Source of the DNA: Nostoc sp. GT001
GTDB lineage: Bacteria; Cyanobacteriota; Cyanobacteriia; Cyanobacteriales; Nostocaceae
Length of the DNA: 45,627 bases
Assembly (NCBI RefSeq): GCF_030382115.1
Contig: NZ_JAUDRJ010000003.1
Coordinates: forward strand, 3,372,944-3,418,570
Reading direction: 5' to 3'
Shown here in pieces: positions 34,059 to 43,838 of this stretch; the first letter of the stretch is position 1; every line of letters starts with the position of its first letter. The notes under the pieces are model-generated. The model saw nothing but the letters and a program-made list of their open reading frames with translations. It was not told the DNA's origin and did not search any database. Position numbers and translations under genes: made by a program.

Positions 34059-36161
34059 TCAGGTAACACCAAAGACAATCACTAAGCCCAAAACCGCCCC
34101 AAACACAATCAAGGCATAGAATTGAGCGCGACCGTTTTCTAGGTACTTCAGACCTTCACCGCTGACAAGGGTGAAAAAACCTGTGAGGTTAACAGCACCA
34201 TCGACAACGCGGAAGTCAACTTCCATAACTTGTCTAGCTAGGCGACGCAAGCCGAGGACAAAAACCCGATGGTAAATGTCATCAAAGTACCACTTGTTGA
34301 GGGATAGTTCGTAAAGTGGTTTGATTTGAGCAGCGATCGCAGCTGGGTCAATTTTACGGCGCAAATACATCAGCGAAGCCAGGGTAATCGCAATCAAAGA
34401 AATTCCGACTGAGGCACCCGCCATGATGTAAAATTCCGTCGGATTGAACTCGGAAGCCTTTTCTATAACTTCGGAGAGGGTTTCGCTAGGAGGAAAGATA
34501 AACTCTTCAAAATAATTGGCGTAGGGAGTTCCCACCAAACCAATCAAAATAGAAGGCACAGCCAACAGTGCCAACGGCAGTGTCATTGTCCACGGCGATT
34601 CGTGGGGGGAGTCGCTGTGATGCCCGTGGGAATCATGGGAATCATGCTGCTGACTAGTTGCCGCCAATTCTCCTTTCTTCATCGCCCCAGGCTCAAAATT
34701 CGGGGCTAGTTCTTCTGACTCTAATTCCAGGACAATTGTCGCCGCAGCACTCTTGAGTTTTTGTTTGATTTTCTCGTCAGTACCCCGGAATTTGCCTTCA
34801 AATGTCATGAAATACATTCTAAACATATAGAAAGCAGTAATCCCGGCAGTTAGCCAGCCGATGAACCAGAGGAGTGGATTAGCTTCAAAAGCCTTCCCCA
34901 GAATTTCATCTTTTGACCAGAAGCCAGCAAAAGGCGGAATACCAGAAATTGCCAAGCAACCAATCAAAAAGGTAATTGAGGTGACGGGCATATACTTTCG
35001 CAGTCCACCCATCAAGCGCATATCTTGAGCTAAGGCGGGGTCGTGTCCAACGACACCTTCCATACCATGAATTACTGAACCTGAACCCAAGAACAGCATC
35101 GCTTTGAAATAGGCGTGGGTCATCAGATGGAATAGTCCAGCACTGTAGGAACCTATGCCCATTGCCATCACCATGTAACCAAGTTGGGAAATGGTGGAGT
35201 AAGCCAAGCCCTTTTTGATGTCGTTTTGGGTAATGGCAATGCTAGCCCCCAAAAACGCCGTAAACGCCCCAGTAAAGGCAATGACATTCATTGCAACTGG
35301 AACGCCTTCAAATACTGGGTACATCCGGGCAATGAGGAAAACACCCGCCGCCACCATTGTTGCTGCGTGAATCAAGGCAGAAATGGGGGTGGGGCCTTCC
35401 ATTGCGTCTGGTAGCCAGACATGGAGGGGGAATTGGGCTGATTTAGCAACTGGCCCTAAGAAAACTAAAATCGCAAACAGGACAGCGAGAAAATTGCTGA
35501 TAGAACCTGATTCGACGAGTTGGGCGAGGCGATCGCCCATGATATTAAAATCAAAGCTTCCTGTTGCCCAGAACAGCCCTAAAATGCCCAGTAACAAACC
35601 AAAGTCGCCTACGCGGTTGGTTACAAAGGCTTTTTGTGCCGCATCGGCTGCTGACTTGCGATCGTACCAAAAGCCGACCAGCAAGTAGGAACACATTCCC
35701 ACCAGTTCCCAGAATATATAAATCTGTACTAGGTTGGGGCTGACCACCAGACCTAACATTGAGGAGCCAAACAAACTGAGATAGGCGTAAAACCTCACGT
35801 AGCCGGGATCGTGAGCCATGTAGCCATCGGTGTAAAGCATGACTAAGCAGGCTACCGTTGTGACAATCACCAGCATTAGGGCTGTTAGGTGGTCAATAGT
35901 GTAGCCCATGCTCAGGTGGAAACTACCTGCCGCCGCCCACTCAAAGGTGCGAATATAAGACGGGTGTCCTTGAATTTGACTCCACAACAAGGCAAAGGAC
36001 AGCCCCATAGCTGCTGCCATCATGGAGATAATCACCACAGCGTTAAGCTGCCGTAGGCGATTTGTCACCTGATTCAACGAGATTAACCCTAGACCGACCA
36101 GCATTGCCCCAAAAAGAGGGAACACCGGAATCAGCCAGGCATACTGATAGATTACTTCCAT
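34059..36161 (-). CDS. ndhF1: NAD(P)H-quinone oxidoreductase chain 5 (NdhF1)
   Basis: The product is 700 residues, the usual length of cyanobacterial NdhF. Hallmarks are SMGYTIDHLTALMLV, FWELVGMCSYLLVGFWYDRK (helix 5 Glu), SAQFPLHVWLPDAMEGPTPI (pumping region), IKKGLAYSTISQLGYM and the C-terminal amphipathic arm with a final membrane helix. It is the distal proton-pumping subunit of thylakoid NDH-1. ATG at 36161 is preferred to GTG at 36164. A His-rich, Asp/Ser segment (QQHDSHDSHGHHSDSPHES) lies in the loop near residue 510. Confidence 0.96.
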   Translation of the reverse strand: MEVIYQYAWLIPVFPLFGAMLVGLGLISLNQVTNRLRQLNAVVIISMMAAAMGLSFALLWSQIQGHPSYIRTFEWAAAGSFHLSMGYTIDHLTALMLVIVTTVACLVMLYTDGYMAHDPGYVRFYAYLSLFGSSMLGLVVSPNLVQIYIFWELVGMCSYLLVGFWYDRKSAADAAQKAFVTNRVGDFGLLLGILGLFWATGSFDFNIMGDRLAQLVESGSISNFLAVLFAILVFLGPVAKSAQFPLHVWLPDAMEGPTPISALIHAATMVAAGVFLIARMYPVFEGVPVAMNVIAFTGAFTAFLGASIAITQNDIKKGLAYSTISQLGYMVMAMGIGSYSAGLFHLMTHAYFKAMLFLGSGSVIHGMEGVVGHDPALAQDMRLMGGLRKYMPVTSITFLIGCLAISGIPPFAGFWSKDEILGKAFEANPLLWFIGWLTAGITAFYMFRMYFMTFEGKFRGTDEKIKQKLKSAAATIVLELESEELAPNFEPGAMKKGELAATSQQHDSHDSHGHHSDSPHESPWTMTLPLALLAVPSILIGLVGTPYANYFEEFIFPPSETLSEVIEKASEFNPTEFYIMAGASVGISLIAITLASLMYLRRKIDPAAIAAQIKPLYELSLNKWYFDDIYHRVFVLGLRRLARQVMEVDFRVVDGAVNLTGFFTLVSGEGLKYLENGRAQFYALIVFGAVLGLVIVFGVT

Positions 36162-36291
36162 CACTGACGCCTACTTTTAGAATTCTTGAATAGCGTGTCG
36201 AAACTGTTAATAATTGTGACACACACCCTTTAGGATAAAATAACCCACCCAAGGCTGATTGGGTGGGGTATTAAGCATGGTTTTAGATTTG

Positions 36292-36358
36292 GTCATTAGT
36301 TATTAGTCATTAGTCATTAGTCCAATGCCCCATGCCCCATACCCAATATCCAATATCC
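36292..36358. repeat. Heptameric short tandem repeats
   Basis: CATTAGT is repeated three to four times (about 36292-36321) and is followed by CCCCATG and CCAATAT units up to 36358. This is the Nostoc short tandem repeat type, lying between ndhF1 and the thioredoxin-like gene. Confidence 0.8.
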
Positions 36359-36359
36359 A

Positions 36360-36746
36360 TCAAGCAGATCGACATTCTAAGTCCACTGTTTTTGAACTTT
36401 TTTGGATTTTGGGGTAATTGCTGTAGCTGGCTTTAATCTCTTCTAAAGCTAGACGTAAGTCTTCTCTGCCGCGAAAGCATTCCAAGCGATGGCGAATAGT
36501 GCCATTTTCAATCAATAGTAAAGTGGGTAGTGATTTTAGCCTATAGGTAGTAGACAATTTAAAATTTTGATCGGCGTTAACCCCGACTAATTTAATTTCA
36601 TCCCCGCACTGGGCTTGAAATTGTAACAATAGTGGGTGGATAACTCGACATAAGCCACACCAAGGCGCTTCAAAATTAACTAAAACAGGAATAGGAGATT
36701 CTAAAACTTCTTGAGTAAATGTCCGCTCACTAACCGACAACACCAT
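36360..36746 (-). CDS. Thioredoxin-like protein with CGLC active site
   Basis: The product is 128 residues with the thioredoxin fold pattern: VLVNFEAPWCGLCRV (Cys30, Cys33), KLVGVNADQN and the cis-Pro region LKSLPTLLLIENG. The middle residues of the active site are Gly-Leu instead of Gly-Pro, which changes redox potential or partner choice. A basic 20-residue C-terminal extension has an extra Cys. AGAGG precedes the ATG. It lies upstream of ndhF1 on the same strand, 200 bp away, possibly as part of the same conserved neighbourhood. Confidence 0.85.
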   Translation of the reverse strand: MVLSVSERTFTQEVLESPIPVLVNFEAPWCGLCRVIHPLLLQFQAQCGDEIKLVGVNADQNFKLSTTYRLKSLPTLLLIENGTIRHRLECFRGREDLRLALEEIKASYSNYPKIQKSSKTVDLECRSA

Positions 36747-37347
36747 GACGCCTCTTGGATTATAAGGTTTTTATATCAAACTAGCTATCAGTACTGAATT
36801 TAGTAGGGCTGAGTTCCGAGTTCTGGTTGCTGAGTAGAAGTCCATGACTAAAAATTAGCGGATTGCATGAGGAACTCGTTTATTTTTCTTTTAGAGTTAA
36901 AGCGGGGATCGGGACTAATTGCCAAGCAATGAATACTAAGTTTCTTGCTTTGACTCAGGACTCAGGTACTAGCTTCAGTGGAGGATTGGCAAGTCAGTAA
37001 CTGCCGATAGATGCTTTCAGAACATAAATATTCAGGACACAGAATAATTGGCAAAAATTGAGCGCGTTAATGTGTCTCTGATAGAAAAGCCACTTTAGAA
37101 GTAGCGTTGGCTTTTTTGGATGTTTAACTCCTGATTGCCGCGGCTGCCTGGGGATTTGACTAAATCTGCCACTTTCTTTCAAGGAAAAGCAACCAACCAA
37201 CGACTACCAATATAAAATCTCAAGCTGACTGAACGCACCCTCCACTGAATAGATGTTTGAATTTATCCTACATTGATTTGGGGCAATTGATAAGCTGAAA
37301 TTTCCATCTATTTCGGATTTTCTGCTGACACTGGGGATCGTCTAAAG
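36747..37347. other. 0.6-kb intergenic gap
   Basis: It contains the 5' region of the thioredoxin-like gene and, at 37085-37115, a hairpin (AAAAGCCA/TGGCTTTT) that may end the Z-ISO/NnrU transcript. The 68-codon minus-strand frame at 36994-37200 is basic, overlaps this hairpin and has no family likeness, so I do not call it. Confidence 0.5.
37085..37115 (-). terminator. Possible terminator of the Z-ISO/NnrU gene
   Basis: AAAAGCCA (37085-37092) pairs with TGGCTTTT (37108-37115); T residues follow on both strands. It lies about 230 bp after the stop of the gene at 38064-37348, so the link is uncertain. Confidence 0.35.
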
Positions 37348-38064
37348 TTACCATCCTATCCTACTAGTTGCTTCCAGTAACAGAGGGTGCGACCACCAAA
37401 GCAAAGCTATAAAAATGGCAACTCCCAAATAGGCAGGGCGGAGAAATTCCTGCCATTTGAGAGATTGACGCCCGTCAATAATTGCTTTAAAGGGAATAAT
37501 TGAAGTCCGCTGTTTGGCAATTTCAAAAGCTTCGCCATAACGATGCATGAGGCGGCGATCCCCGTGCCAAACCCCAAATAAGTGATGCAATATCAATCCA
37601 ATCGAAGTCACAAGGGTAAAGCTAGTACCCAGCCAGAGAGTATGAGCAACACACCAAATTATTTGTCCCACCATCTGGGGATGACGGGTAATCCGAATAA
37701 TTCCTGTTTCATAGAGATGAACTTGGGGCTTTTGAATGGCAGCAATTTCTAGTAGATTGAAGGTAGCAGGATATAAAAACAAAAACGAGATTGCTGACAG
37801 CAGCCAAACAAATTCTCGCACTCCTGGCACCCCTTGTACCTGCCAAATTTGCAAACCATCATAACGGTGCCCAAAAAAGTAAATAATTAATATCACAGCC
37901 AACGGTAGGCTGACTAATGCAAAGAGAATGCGATAAAACCTTGGGCCAATATATTTTTCTGCCCAAGGGCGTAAAGCAGCGCCTCCACTGTGAGCGATCG
38001 CAAAAACTATTTGTAACCCCAGTATGACAAAATGACTGGGTGTCAACCAAGAAATCAGCAGCAT
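37348..38064 (-). CDS. NnrU/Z-ISO family protein, probable 15-cis-zeta-carotene isomerase
   Basis: The product is 238 residues with five or six membrane helices. It matches plant Z-ISO over its length: HSGGAALRPWAEKYIG, FFGHRYDGLQIWQVQGVPG, FLFLYPATFNLLEIAA, ETGIIRITRHPQMVGQIIWC and HHLFGVWHGDRRL, ending near IDGRQ and AHPLL-type helices. Z-ISO uses a haem to isomerise 9,15,9'-tri-cis-zeta-carotene in carotenoid synthesis; the conserved His residues needed are present. The bacterial NnrU name comes from nitrite-related clusters, not seen here. ATG at 38064 is preferred to GTG at 38070. Activity in cyanobacteria is inferred. Confidence 0.85.
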   Translation of the reverse strand: MLLISWLTPSHFVILGLQIVFAIAHSGGAALRPWAEKYIGPRFYRILFALVSLPLAVILIIYFFGHRYDGLQIWQVQGVPGVREFVWLLSAISFLFLYPATFNLLEIAAIQKPQVHLYETGIIRITRHPQMVGQIIWCVAHTLWLGTSFTLVTSIGLILHHLFGVWHGDRRLMHRYGEAFEIAKQRTSIIPFKAIIDGRQSLKWQEFLRPAYLGVAIFIALLWWSHPLLLEATSRIGW

Positions 38065-38070
38065 ATACAC

Positions 38071-38276
38071 AGGTGAAGTAATTTAAAGAAAACCGAATTC
38101 AGTACAACCAATACCACAAAGTATTCAAAAGGGGACTTTAGTCAAGATGTTGTGCTACTGTCTTTTTCGAGTCAAGCCTTCAAGTTTAATATGCAACAAA
38201 TCATGTCCGGCTGATTGCTGCCAAACCGGATTTATTACGTGCATCTGCTCCTTTAAAAGTTTGTGGGTTGAGCCTT
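38071..38276. promoter_or_regulatory. Divergent promoter region between Z-ISO/NnrU and rbcR
   Basis: About 210 bp separate two divergent starts. LysR regulators usually bind such regions to control themselves and their neighbours, so an RbcR site is expected here, but I could not find a convincing ATTA-N7-TAAT-type site. No gene was seen. Confidence 0.35.
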
Positions 38277-39290
38277 ATGTCTGACCTTCCTTTCACTTTA
38301 GATCAGTTACGTATCCTGAAAGCGATCGCTCAAGAAGGAAGCTTCAAGCGTGCCGCTGATAGTCTTTACGTTTCCCAGCCCGCTGTTAGTTTGCAAGTCC
38401 AAAATCTCGAACGGCAGCTCGATGTCCCCTTATTCGATCGCGGAGGACGACGCGCCCAATTAACTGAAGCCGGGCATCTACTCTTAAACTATGGTGAAAA
38501 AATCCTCAGTCTCTGTCAGGAAACTTGCCGCGCGATCGAGGATTTACAAAACCTCCAAGGTGGTACTTTAATTGTCGGTGCTTCTCAAACCACCAGCACT
38601 TATCTTTTGCCGAGAATGATCGGTATGTTCCGACAAAAATATCCAGATGTGGCAGTGCAATTACACGTCCACTCTACCCGGCGGACTGCTTGGAGTGTTG
38701 CTAACGGACAAGTCGATCTGGCAATTATCGGCGGTGAAATTCCCGGCGAACTGTCAGAATCTTTAGAAGTGATTCCTTACGCTGAGGACGAGCTAGCGCT
38801 GATTTTACCTGTCTTTCATCCTTTTACCAAACTTGAAAAAATCCAGAAAGAAGACCTATATAAATTACAATTCATTGCCCTAGATTCCCAATCGACTATC
38901 CGCAAAGTAATAGACCAAGTGCTAGGACGCTGCGAGATTGATACCAGACGTTTTAAAGTTGAAATGGAGTTGAATTCCATTGAAGCGATTAAAAATGCTG
39001 TGCAATCTGGTTTAGGGGCTGCTTTTGTCTCAACTAGTGCGATCGCTAAAGAGTTACAAATGGGCGTTCTTCACCGTACCCCCATTGAAGGCGTTGTTGT
39101 CAAACGCAACCTGTGGCTGATTTGTAATCCCAATCGCTATAGATCCAAGGCCGCAGAAGCCTTTAGCCAAGAAATTTTGCCCCAGTTTGCTAACCCAGGA
39201 TGGAATCAAGATGTGTTAAAATTAACACAAAAAAGTCTAGTGTTAACTACATTGGAGGTAGCAACACCCACCTCATCTGGCGAAGACTAA
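38277..39290 (+). CDS. rbcR: LysR-family regulator RbcR
   Basis: The product is 337 residues. The N-terminal helix-turn-helix reads [20 protein letters not shown] and [20 protein letters not shown]. The effector-binding domain has [19 protein letters not shown] and [17 protein letters not shown]. This matches cyanobacterial RbcR, which controls RuBisCO and other carbon genes and responds to metabolites of the Calvin cycle and photorespiration. MSDLPF at ATG 38277 is the normal start of the family; the TTG at 38268 is rejected. It lies beside Z-ISO/NnrU as in related genomes. Confidence 0.92.
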   Translation: MSDLPFTLDQLRILKAIAQEGSFKRAADSLYVSQPAVSLQVQNLERQLDVPLFDRGGRRAQLTEAGHLLLNYGEKILSLCQETCRAIEDLQNLQGGTLIVGASQTTSTYLLPRMIGMFRQKYPDVAVQLHVHSTRRTAWSVANGQVDLAIIGGEIPGELSESLEVIPYAEDELALILPVFHPFTKLEKIQKEDLYKLQFIALDSQSTIRKVIDQVLGRCEIDTRRFKVEMELNSIEAIKNAVQSGLGAAFVSTSAIAKELQMGVLHRTPIEGVVVKRNLWLICNPNRYRSKAAEAFSQEILPQFANPGWNQDVLKLTQKSLVLTTLEVATPTSSGED

Positions 39291-39595
39291 AATCAGGTTA
39301 TTAGTCCCTTGTAATTTGTCCTTCGTTTTTTGTAAATGACCAAATAATTCGTAATCACGCTCCTCTGTCGCTAACTTAATTCGTAATTATGAACCCATTG
39401 TGTTCGTGCAGGGTGCTGTAGGCAAACCAAAGGTTTGACATCAGGAAAAAAGTTTCGTGTTCCCCATTAACAAATTTAGTTTATCTGTAACCTGAACTAA
39501 TTACGAATTACGTAGCTTGCTTCTTGCCATTCGCGTAGCATCTCGTAGAGAAGGCGAGTATTATCAATTACGAATTATTTTGACTAATCACGAAA
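39291..39595. other. Intergenic region with dispersed repeats
   Basis: It contains TAATTCGTAATTA and TTACGAATTACG words in opposite orientation and, at about 39525-39560, CGCGTAGCATCTCGTAGAGAAGG of a Nostoc small dispersed repeat. No gene was seen and no ribosome site precedes the kinase ATG. Confidence 0.6.
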
Positions 39596-40999
39596 ATGGA
39601 AGTTTACTGCACTCGTCCGCGTTGTCCACGCCCACAAAACTATTTTGTCGATTTAGATGATGTTACGACACTGAAAACAACCCAGCAAAAGTATTGCACT
39701 ACCTGTGGTATGCCATTGATGCTAGATGGTCGATATGTGCCAAGTAAACTGCTGGGAAGGGGCGGGTTTGGAGCAGCATTTTTGGCACGCGATCGCCGAA
39801 TACCGGGAATGCGTCAATGCGTGGTTAAGCAGTTTCAACCATCGGGAAATTTAACCTTAACTCAACTGCAACAAGCGCAGTTAATGTTTGAAAGAGAAGC
39901 AGAAGTTTTAGCACAACTTGGTAACGATCACGAGCAAATACCTGACTTGTTTGCTTTCTTTCCAGTGATAGTTAATAGCTTGCAACCAGGAGAGCAAGAC
40001 CAATTTTTTTACTTGGTGCAAGAATACATTGATGGGCAAACCCTAGAAGAAGAATTAGCTCAACAAGGTAAGTTTTCTGAACAACAAGTATTAGAAGTAT
40101 TACAAGGAATTCTGCGGGTACTAGAGTTTGTTCATGACAGAGGCATTATCCACAGAGATATCAAACCTTCAAACATTATGCGTCGTCGTGATGGTAAACT
40201 TTTCTTACTAGACTTTGGCGCAGTCAAGCAAGTAACTAATGCTGCACTTGGTTCTGCTGCTTCTTCCACAGGAATTTATTCTATGGGATTTGCACCGCCT
40301 GAACAGATGGCTGGGGGGCAAGTATTTCCATCTACGGATTTATACGCTTTAGCTGTAACTCTAATTACCTTGTTAACCAATAAGGAAGCAATTCAACTAT
40401 TTGATGCTTATAGTAACCAGTGGAAATGGCGAACCCAAGTGAGTGTCAACCCTCACCTTGCTGACATTTTAGACAAGATGCTGCTACCTGCGGCTAATCA
40501 GCGCTTCCAGTCAGCCCAGGAGGTTCTACGCGCACTTAACTCACAGGCGGCTCAATCTCCCACACAACTGAATTCGCCCTCTGTAACCCTGCCGCCACAA
40601 CCACCCCAAGGTTCTAACCCTGTTGTTCCCCGTCGTCCATCAACTCAACCAGCGTTTTCGACATTGGAATTATTGGGAGGGGCGGGATTTAGTGGATTTC
40701 AGGGTGCATTGATCGCGATCGCCCTTTTCAGTCTAGTAAAATCACCAATAGTTACTTTGACTACTTCTGCCTTGATTTTAGGTATACTAATTTTTGCCCA
40801 AACTAAGCGGTGGATTGAAAAGTTCGATTTATTAATTATTCCCACAATTACTTTTGCGATTATTTTTTTTGTCCCCTTTTTACGGGGAGGACTTGACCTT
40901 CTGTCAGTGGTGATTTTAGCAGTTGGAGCAGGCTTAGTAGCTATTTCATTGACAGCGGTATTTCGACTTATTTATAAATTATTATCTCTCTTACTTTAA
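39596..40999 (+). CDS. Zinc-ribbon Ser/Thr protein kinase with C-terminal membrane domain
   Basis: The product is 467 residues. It opens with a four-Cys ribbon (CTRPRCPRPQ, later CTTCG), then a Hanks-type kinase domain with LGRGGFGAAF, Lys of CVVKQF, HRDIKPSNIM catalytic loop, LLDFGAVKQV and FAPPEQ. A Pro/Gln-rich linker follows (about 320-355) and four hydrophobic helices fill the C-terminus (about 360-467). The kinase is therefore cytoplasmic and membrane-anchored. It stands 28 bp before the first solute-binding protein gene, which suggests an operon. Kinases of this cyanobacterial group often lie beside such binding proteins, but the ligand and targets are unknown. Confidence 0.9.
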   Translation: MEVYCTRPRCPRPQNYFVDLDDVTTLKTTQQKYCTTCGMPLMLDGRYVPSKLLGRGGFGAAFLARDRRIPGMRQCVVKQFQPSGNLTLTQLQQAQLMFEREAEVLAQLGNDHEQIPDLFAFFPVIVNSLQPGEQDQFFYLVQEYIDGQTLEEELAQQGKFSEQQVLEVLQGILRVLEFVHDRGIIHRDIKPSNIMRRRDGKLFLLDFGAVKQVTNAALGSAASSTGIYSMGFAPPEQMAGGQVFPSTDLYALAVTLITLLTNKEAIQLFDAYSNQWKWRTQVSVNPHLADILDKMLLPAANQRFQSAQEVLRALNSQAAQSPTQLNSPSVTLPPQPPQGSNPVVPRRPSTQPAFSTLELLGGAGFSGFQGALIAIALFSLVKSPIVTLTTSALILGILIFAQTKRWIEKFDLLIIPTITFAIIFFVPFLRGGLDLLSVVILAVGAGLVAISLTAVFRLIYKLLSLLL

Positions 41000-41027
41000 A
41001 AAACTTCTGGTGCTAACAGCTACATAA

Positions 41028-42074
41028 ATGTCTCAGAAAAACGAAACACTTAGTCTTTTTTTAGCCGTTGTCATCACTATTGGTTTAATCTTTGGTGGTC
41101 TATGGTTTCTTATGGAACGGTGGGCGCAATTAACTGGAACTGTTCCTAAAACTTCCGGGAATGGTAACACAGGTAATCCCATAAACCAGTTTGTCAACAA
41201 CAGATGTAACGTCCCAAATCTCCCAGAAGGGACATTCAACTATGGTGGTAGTACAACCTGGGCACCTATCCGTAAAGATGTAGACTCAGTACTAGAAAGC
41301 CTGTGTCCTCAATTTACTTTACGCTATACTCAACCTGCTTCAGGTCAAGCAGGATCTGGAACTGGTATTAAGATGTTGATAGATAATCAACTAGCTTTTT
41401 CTCAATCTTCTCGCTCAGTTAAAGTTGAAGAAAATACCGAAGCTAAACAAAAAGAATTTAGTTTGAAAGAAATTCCTGTGGCGATTGATGGTATTGCGAT
41501 CGCGGTTAACTACAATCTCAATATACCTGGTTTAACCGTCGCCCAACTTAAAGACATCTACACTGGCAAGATTACTAATTGGCAACAAGTGGGTGGGCCA
41601 AATTTACCAATCAAAATCTATTCTCGCAACAAAGAAGCTGGCGGTACAGTGGAATTCTTTATCGAAAATGTTTTAAATAAAGAAAATTTTGGTACTAACG
41701 TTAGTTATGTTGGCACAACCACAGAAGCAGTACGAAAAGTAGCCGCGAATAGTGGCGCAATTTATTATGCTTCTGCCCCAGAGGTTGTACCACAATGTAC
41801 TATTAAGTCGCTACCATTAGGGCGAATCAGCGGTCAATTTGTGCCTCCTTACCAACAACCTGTTGTCTCTCCATCTGAATGTCCCAGTAAACGCAACCAG
41901 TTGAATAGTCAAGCATTTCGTAGTGGAGACTATGCAATTACCCGCAATTTATTTGTAATCGTTAAACAGAATGGTCAAACAGATCAGCAAGCTGGCGAAG
42001 CTTATGCAAATTGGCTACTGACACCTCAAGGTCAAGAACTGATCGAAAAAGCTGGATTCGTTAGAATTAAATGA
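41028..42074 (+). CDS. Membrane-anchored PstS-like solute-binding protein (paralogue 1)
   Basis: The product is 348 residues. It begins MSQKNETLSLFLAVV, a hydrophobic anchor to about residue 28 with no lipobox, then a Gly/Asn linker and a periplasmic binding domain. Phosphate-binding-protein motifs are seen: FNYGGSTTWAPI, GSGTGIKMLIDNQLAFSQSS, VAIDGIAIAVN, LKDIYTGKITNWQQVGGPN and the NGQTDQQAGEAYANWL ending. The fold is that of PstS/phosphonate-binding proteins, but the anchor suggests a sensor rather than an ABC-transporter partner, and no permease or ATPase genes are nearby. It is probably co-transcribed with the kinase. Confidence 0.85.
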   Translation: MSQKNETLSLFLAVVITIGLIFGGLWFLMERWAQLTGTVPKTSGNGNTGNPINQFVNNRCNVPNLPEGTFNYGGSTTWAPIRKDVDSVLESLCPQFTLRYTQPASGQAGSGTGIKMLIDNQLAFSQSSRSVKVEENTEAKQKEFSLKEIPVAIDGIAIAVNYNLNIPGLTVAQLKDIYTGKITNWQQVGGPNLPIKIYSRNKEAGGTVEFFIENVLNKENFGTNVSYVGTTTEAVRKVAANSGAIYYASAPEVVPQCTIKSLPLGRISGQFVPPYQQPVVSPSECPSKRNQLNSQAFRSGDYAITRNLFVIVKQNGQTDQQAGEAYANWLLTPQGQELIEKAGFVRIK

Positions 42075-42139
42075 GCAAAATGGTTATATTTAGCCAAATA
42101 ATCAAATATTAAATATTTTTACTTTATTTAAACTTGTTC

Positions 42140-43536
42140 ATGTCACAAAAGAATGAAACCACAATTTTAGCTTTGGCTCTGCTGCTGACAGCTGGCATAA
42201 TTGGCGGTGGTTTTTGGTGGTTTAGTAACAATGGGGCCAAAATTGGTAATAACATTATTCCAAATCAGGAACCAGGCAACAATCCATCCTTGCAAGACCG
42301 TATTAGTTTTGGGGAAAAATCTTTTACTCCAGGTGACATTTCTCCAGTGAAAAAAGAAGGAGTACAGGCGATCGCAGCTAAAAGTTATGATAAAGCGATC
42401 GCCAATTTCACAGCTGCTCTAAAACTCAACCGAAACGATCCAGAAACGTTAATTTTTATTAACAATGCCCGCATTGGTTCTTCCAAGAGCTATACCATCG
42501 TGGCTTCTGTACCATTTGGCACTGACCCCAATGTTTCTTTAGAAATTTTACGTGGTATCGCCCAAGCCCAAAATCAAGTTAATAGCTCTGGAGGAATCAA
42601 GGGAGTACCCTTAAGGGTAGGGATAGCCAACGATGACGACAATCCAGAAATAGCCAAGCAAATCGCTTCCAACCTAGTCAGTAATTCCGAAGTATTAGGT
42701 GTAGTTGGGCCGAATACTAGCGATTCCACCTTAGCCGCTGGTGCTATCTATACTTCTGGACAACTTGTAGCCATATCTCCGACTAGTACATCTGTCAAAA
42801 TTTCTAACTTTAGCCGCTACGTTTTTCGGACAGTTCCCAGTGATTTTATGGCTGCGAGAAGTTTAGCTAACTATATGGTGAAAACCTTGCAGAAAAAAAT
42901 GCAGTGGTTTTCTTTAATTCTCAGAGTAACTATAGCCAGTCTTTGAAATCGGAGTTTGTTTCATCCGTTTCCCTAGAGGGTGGACAGGTATCCAGCGAAT
43001 TTGACTTATCCAAAGCGGATTTTAGTGCGGCTAAAAGTCTAGAACAAGCAACTAAGCAAGGTGCAGAAGTGATGATGCTAGCTGCTAACGCTGGAACTCT
43101 CGATAAAGCCCTACAAGTAGTTCAAATTAACCAGAAACGCTTAACTCTGCTAGGAGGAGATGATGTTTACACCGTTAAAACTTTAGAAATTGGCAGAGAG
43201 CAAGCTGCGGGAATGATAGTGGCAGTTCCCTGGCATATTGAGGGCGATCCTAAGTCAGATTTTCCCCAGAAATCGCGGCAGTTATGGGGCGGTGATGTGA
43301 GTTGGCGAAGTGCCCTCAGCTATGATGCCACTGTAGCTCTAATTGCGGCATTAGAACGTAATCCCACGCGATCTGGAGTCCAACAAGCACTCTTGTCATC
43401 TGACTTTTCTGCCACTGGCGCTTCTGGTACAATTCGGTTTTTAGCATCAGGCGATCGCAATGCACCAGTTCAACTTGTAAAAATTGTTCCTGGTTCTCGC
43501 TCTCGGACTGGTTATGACTTTGAACCAGTGCGTTAA
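42140..43536 (+). pseudogene. Anchored TPR-plus-LivJ-like binding protein, frameshifted at an A7 run
   Basis: Frame one (42140-42946) begins with the same MSQKNET anchor, continues with one TPR-like repeat (SYDKAIANFTAALKLNRNDP) and the first lobe of a branched-chain-amino-acid-type binding protein (VASVPFGTDPNVSLEILRGI, VLGVVGPNTSDSTLAAG). Frame two (to 43536) gives the second lobe (QGAEVMMLAANAGTLDKALQ, RLTLLGGDDVYT). Adding one A to the A7 run at 42893-42899 restores KKNAVVFFNS and one continuous protein of about 465 residues. The shift may be a mutation, a sequencing error or a slippage site. Confidence 0.8.
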
Positions 43537-43838
43537 TCAGCAATAAAAAATTAAAAATTAACCAATAGTTAACCTGGAAAAACCCTCAAGATGAGAAATT
43601 AAGCTTTATGGGGAAAAATCTTAGTATCAACTAACAACTTATCCTCACCAACATTTAAGCCTTGAGAAAAAGACGAATAATCCAGGGGAAATTTATTATA
43701 CCTTGATTTCTAAAGTAGTCAGAAGTGAGGATTTGTCAGCATTTTTAATAAAACACCCGTCCTCCAAATACAATCTCAAGTAGCAAGCACTTGTCAAGTC
43801 AAGCACTTATATTGAATGGACGCGCGGGTAATTATACT
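43537..43838. other. Intergenic gap before the third binding-protein gene
   Basis: The gap of about 300 bp is AT-rich with no gene, tRNA or recognised repeat. The last 50 bases contain CAAGTCAAGCACTT words repeated twice. An independent promoter for the third binding-protein gene is possible. Confidence 0.4.

Noticed and set aside
36994..37200. 68-codon minus-strand frame
   Set aside because: It overlaps a terminator-like hairpin, is not family-like and has no ribosome site.
38065..38276. Search for NtcA (GTA-N8-TAC) or RbcR sites in promoter regions
   Set aside because: I found no site convincing enough to report by eye in the intergenic regions checked.
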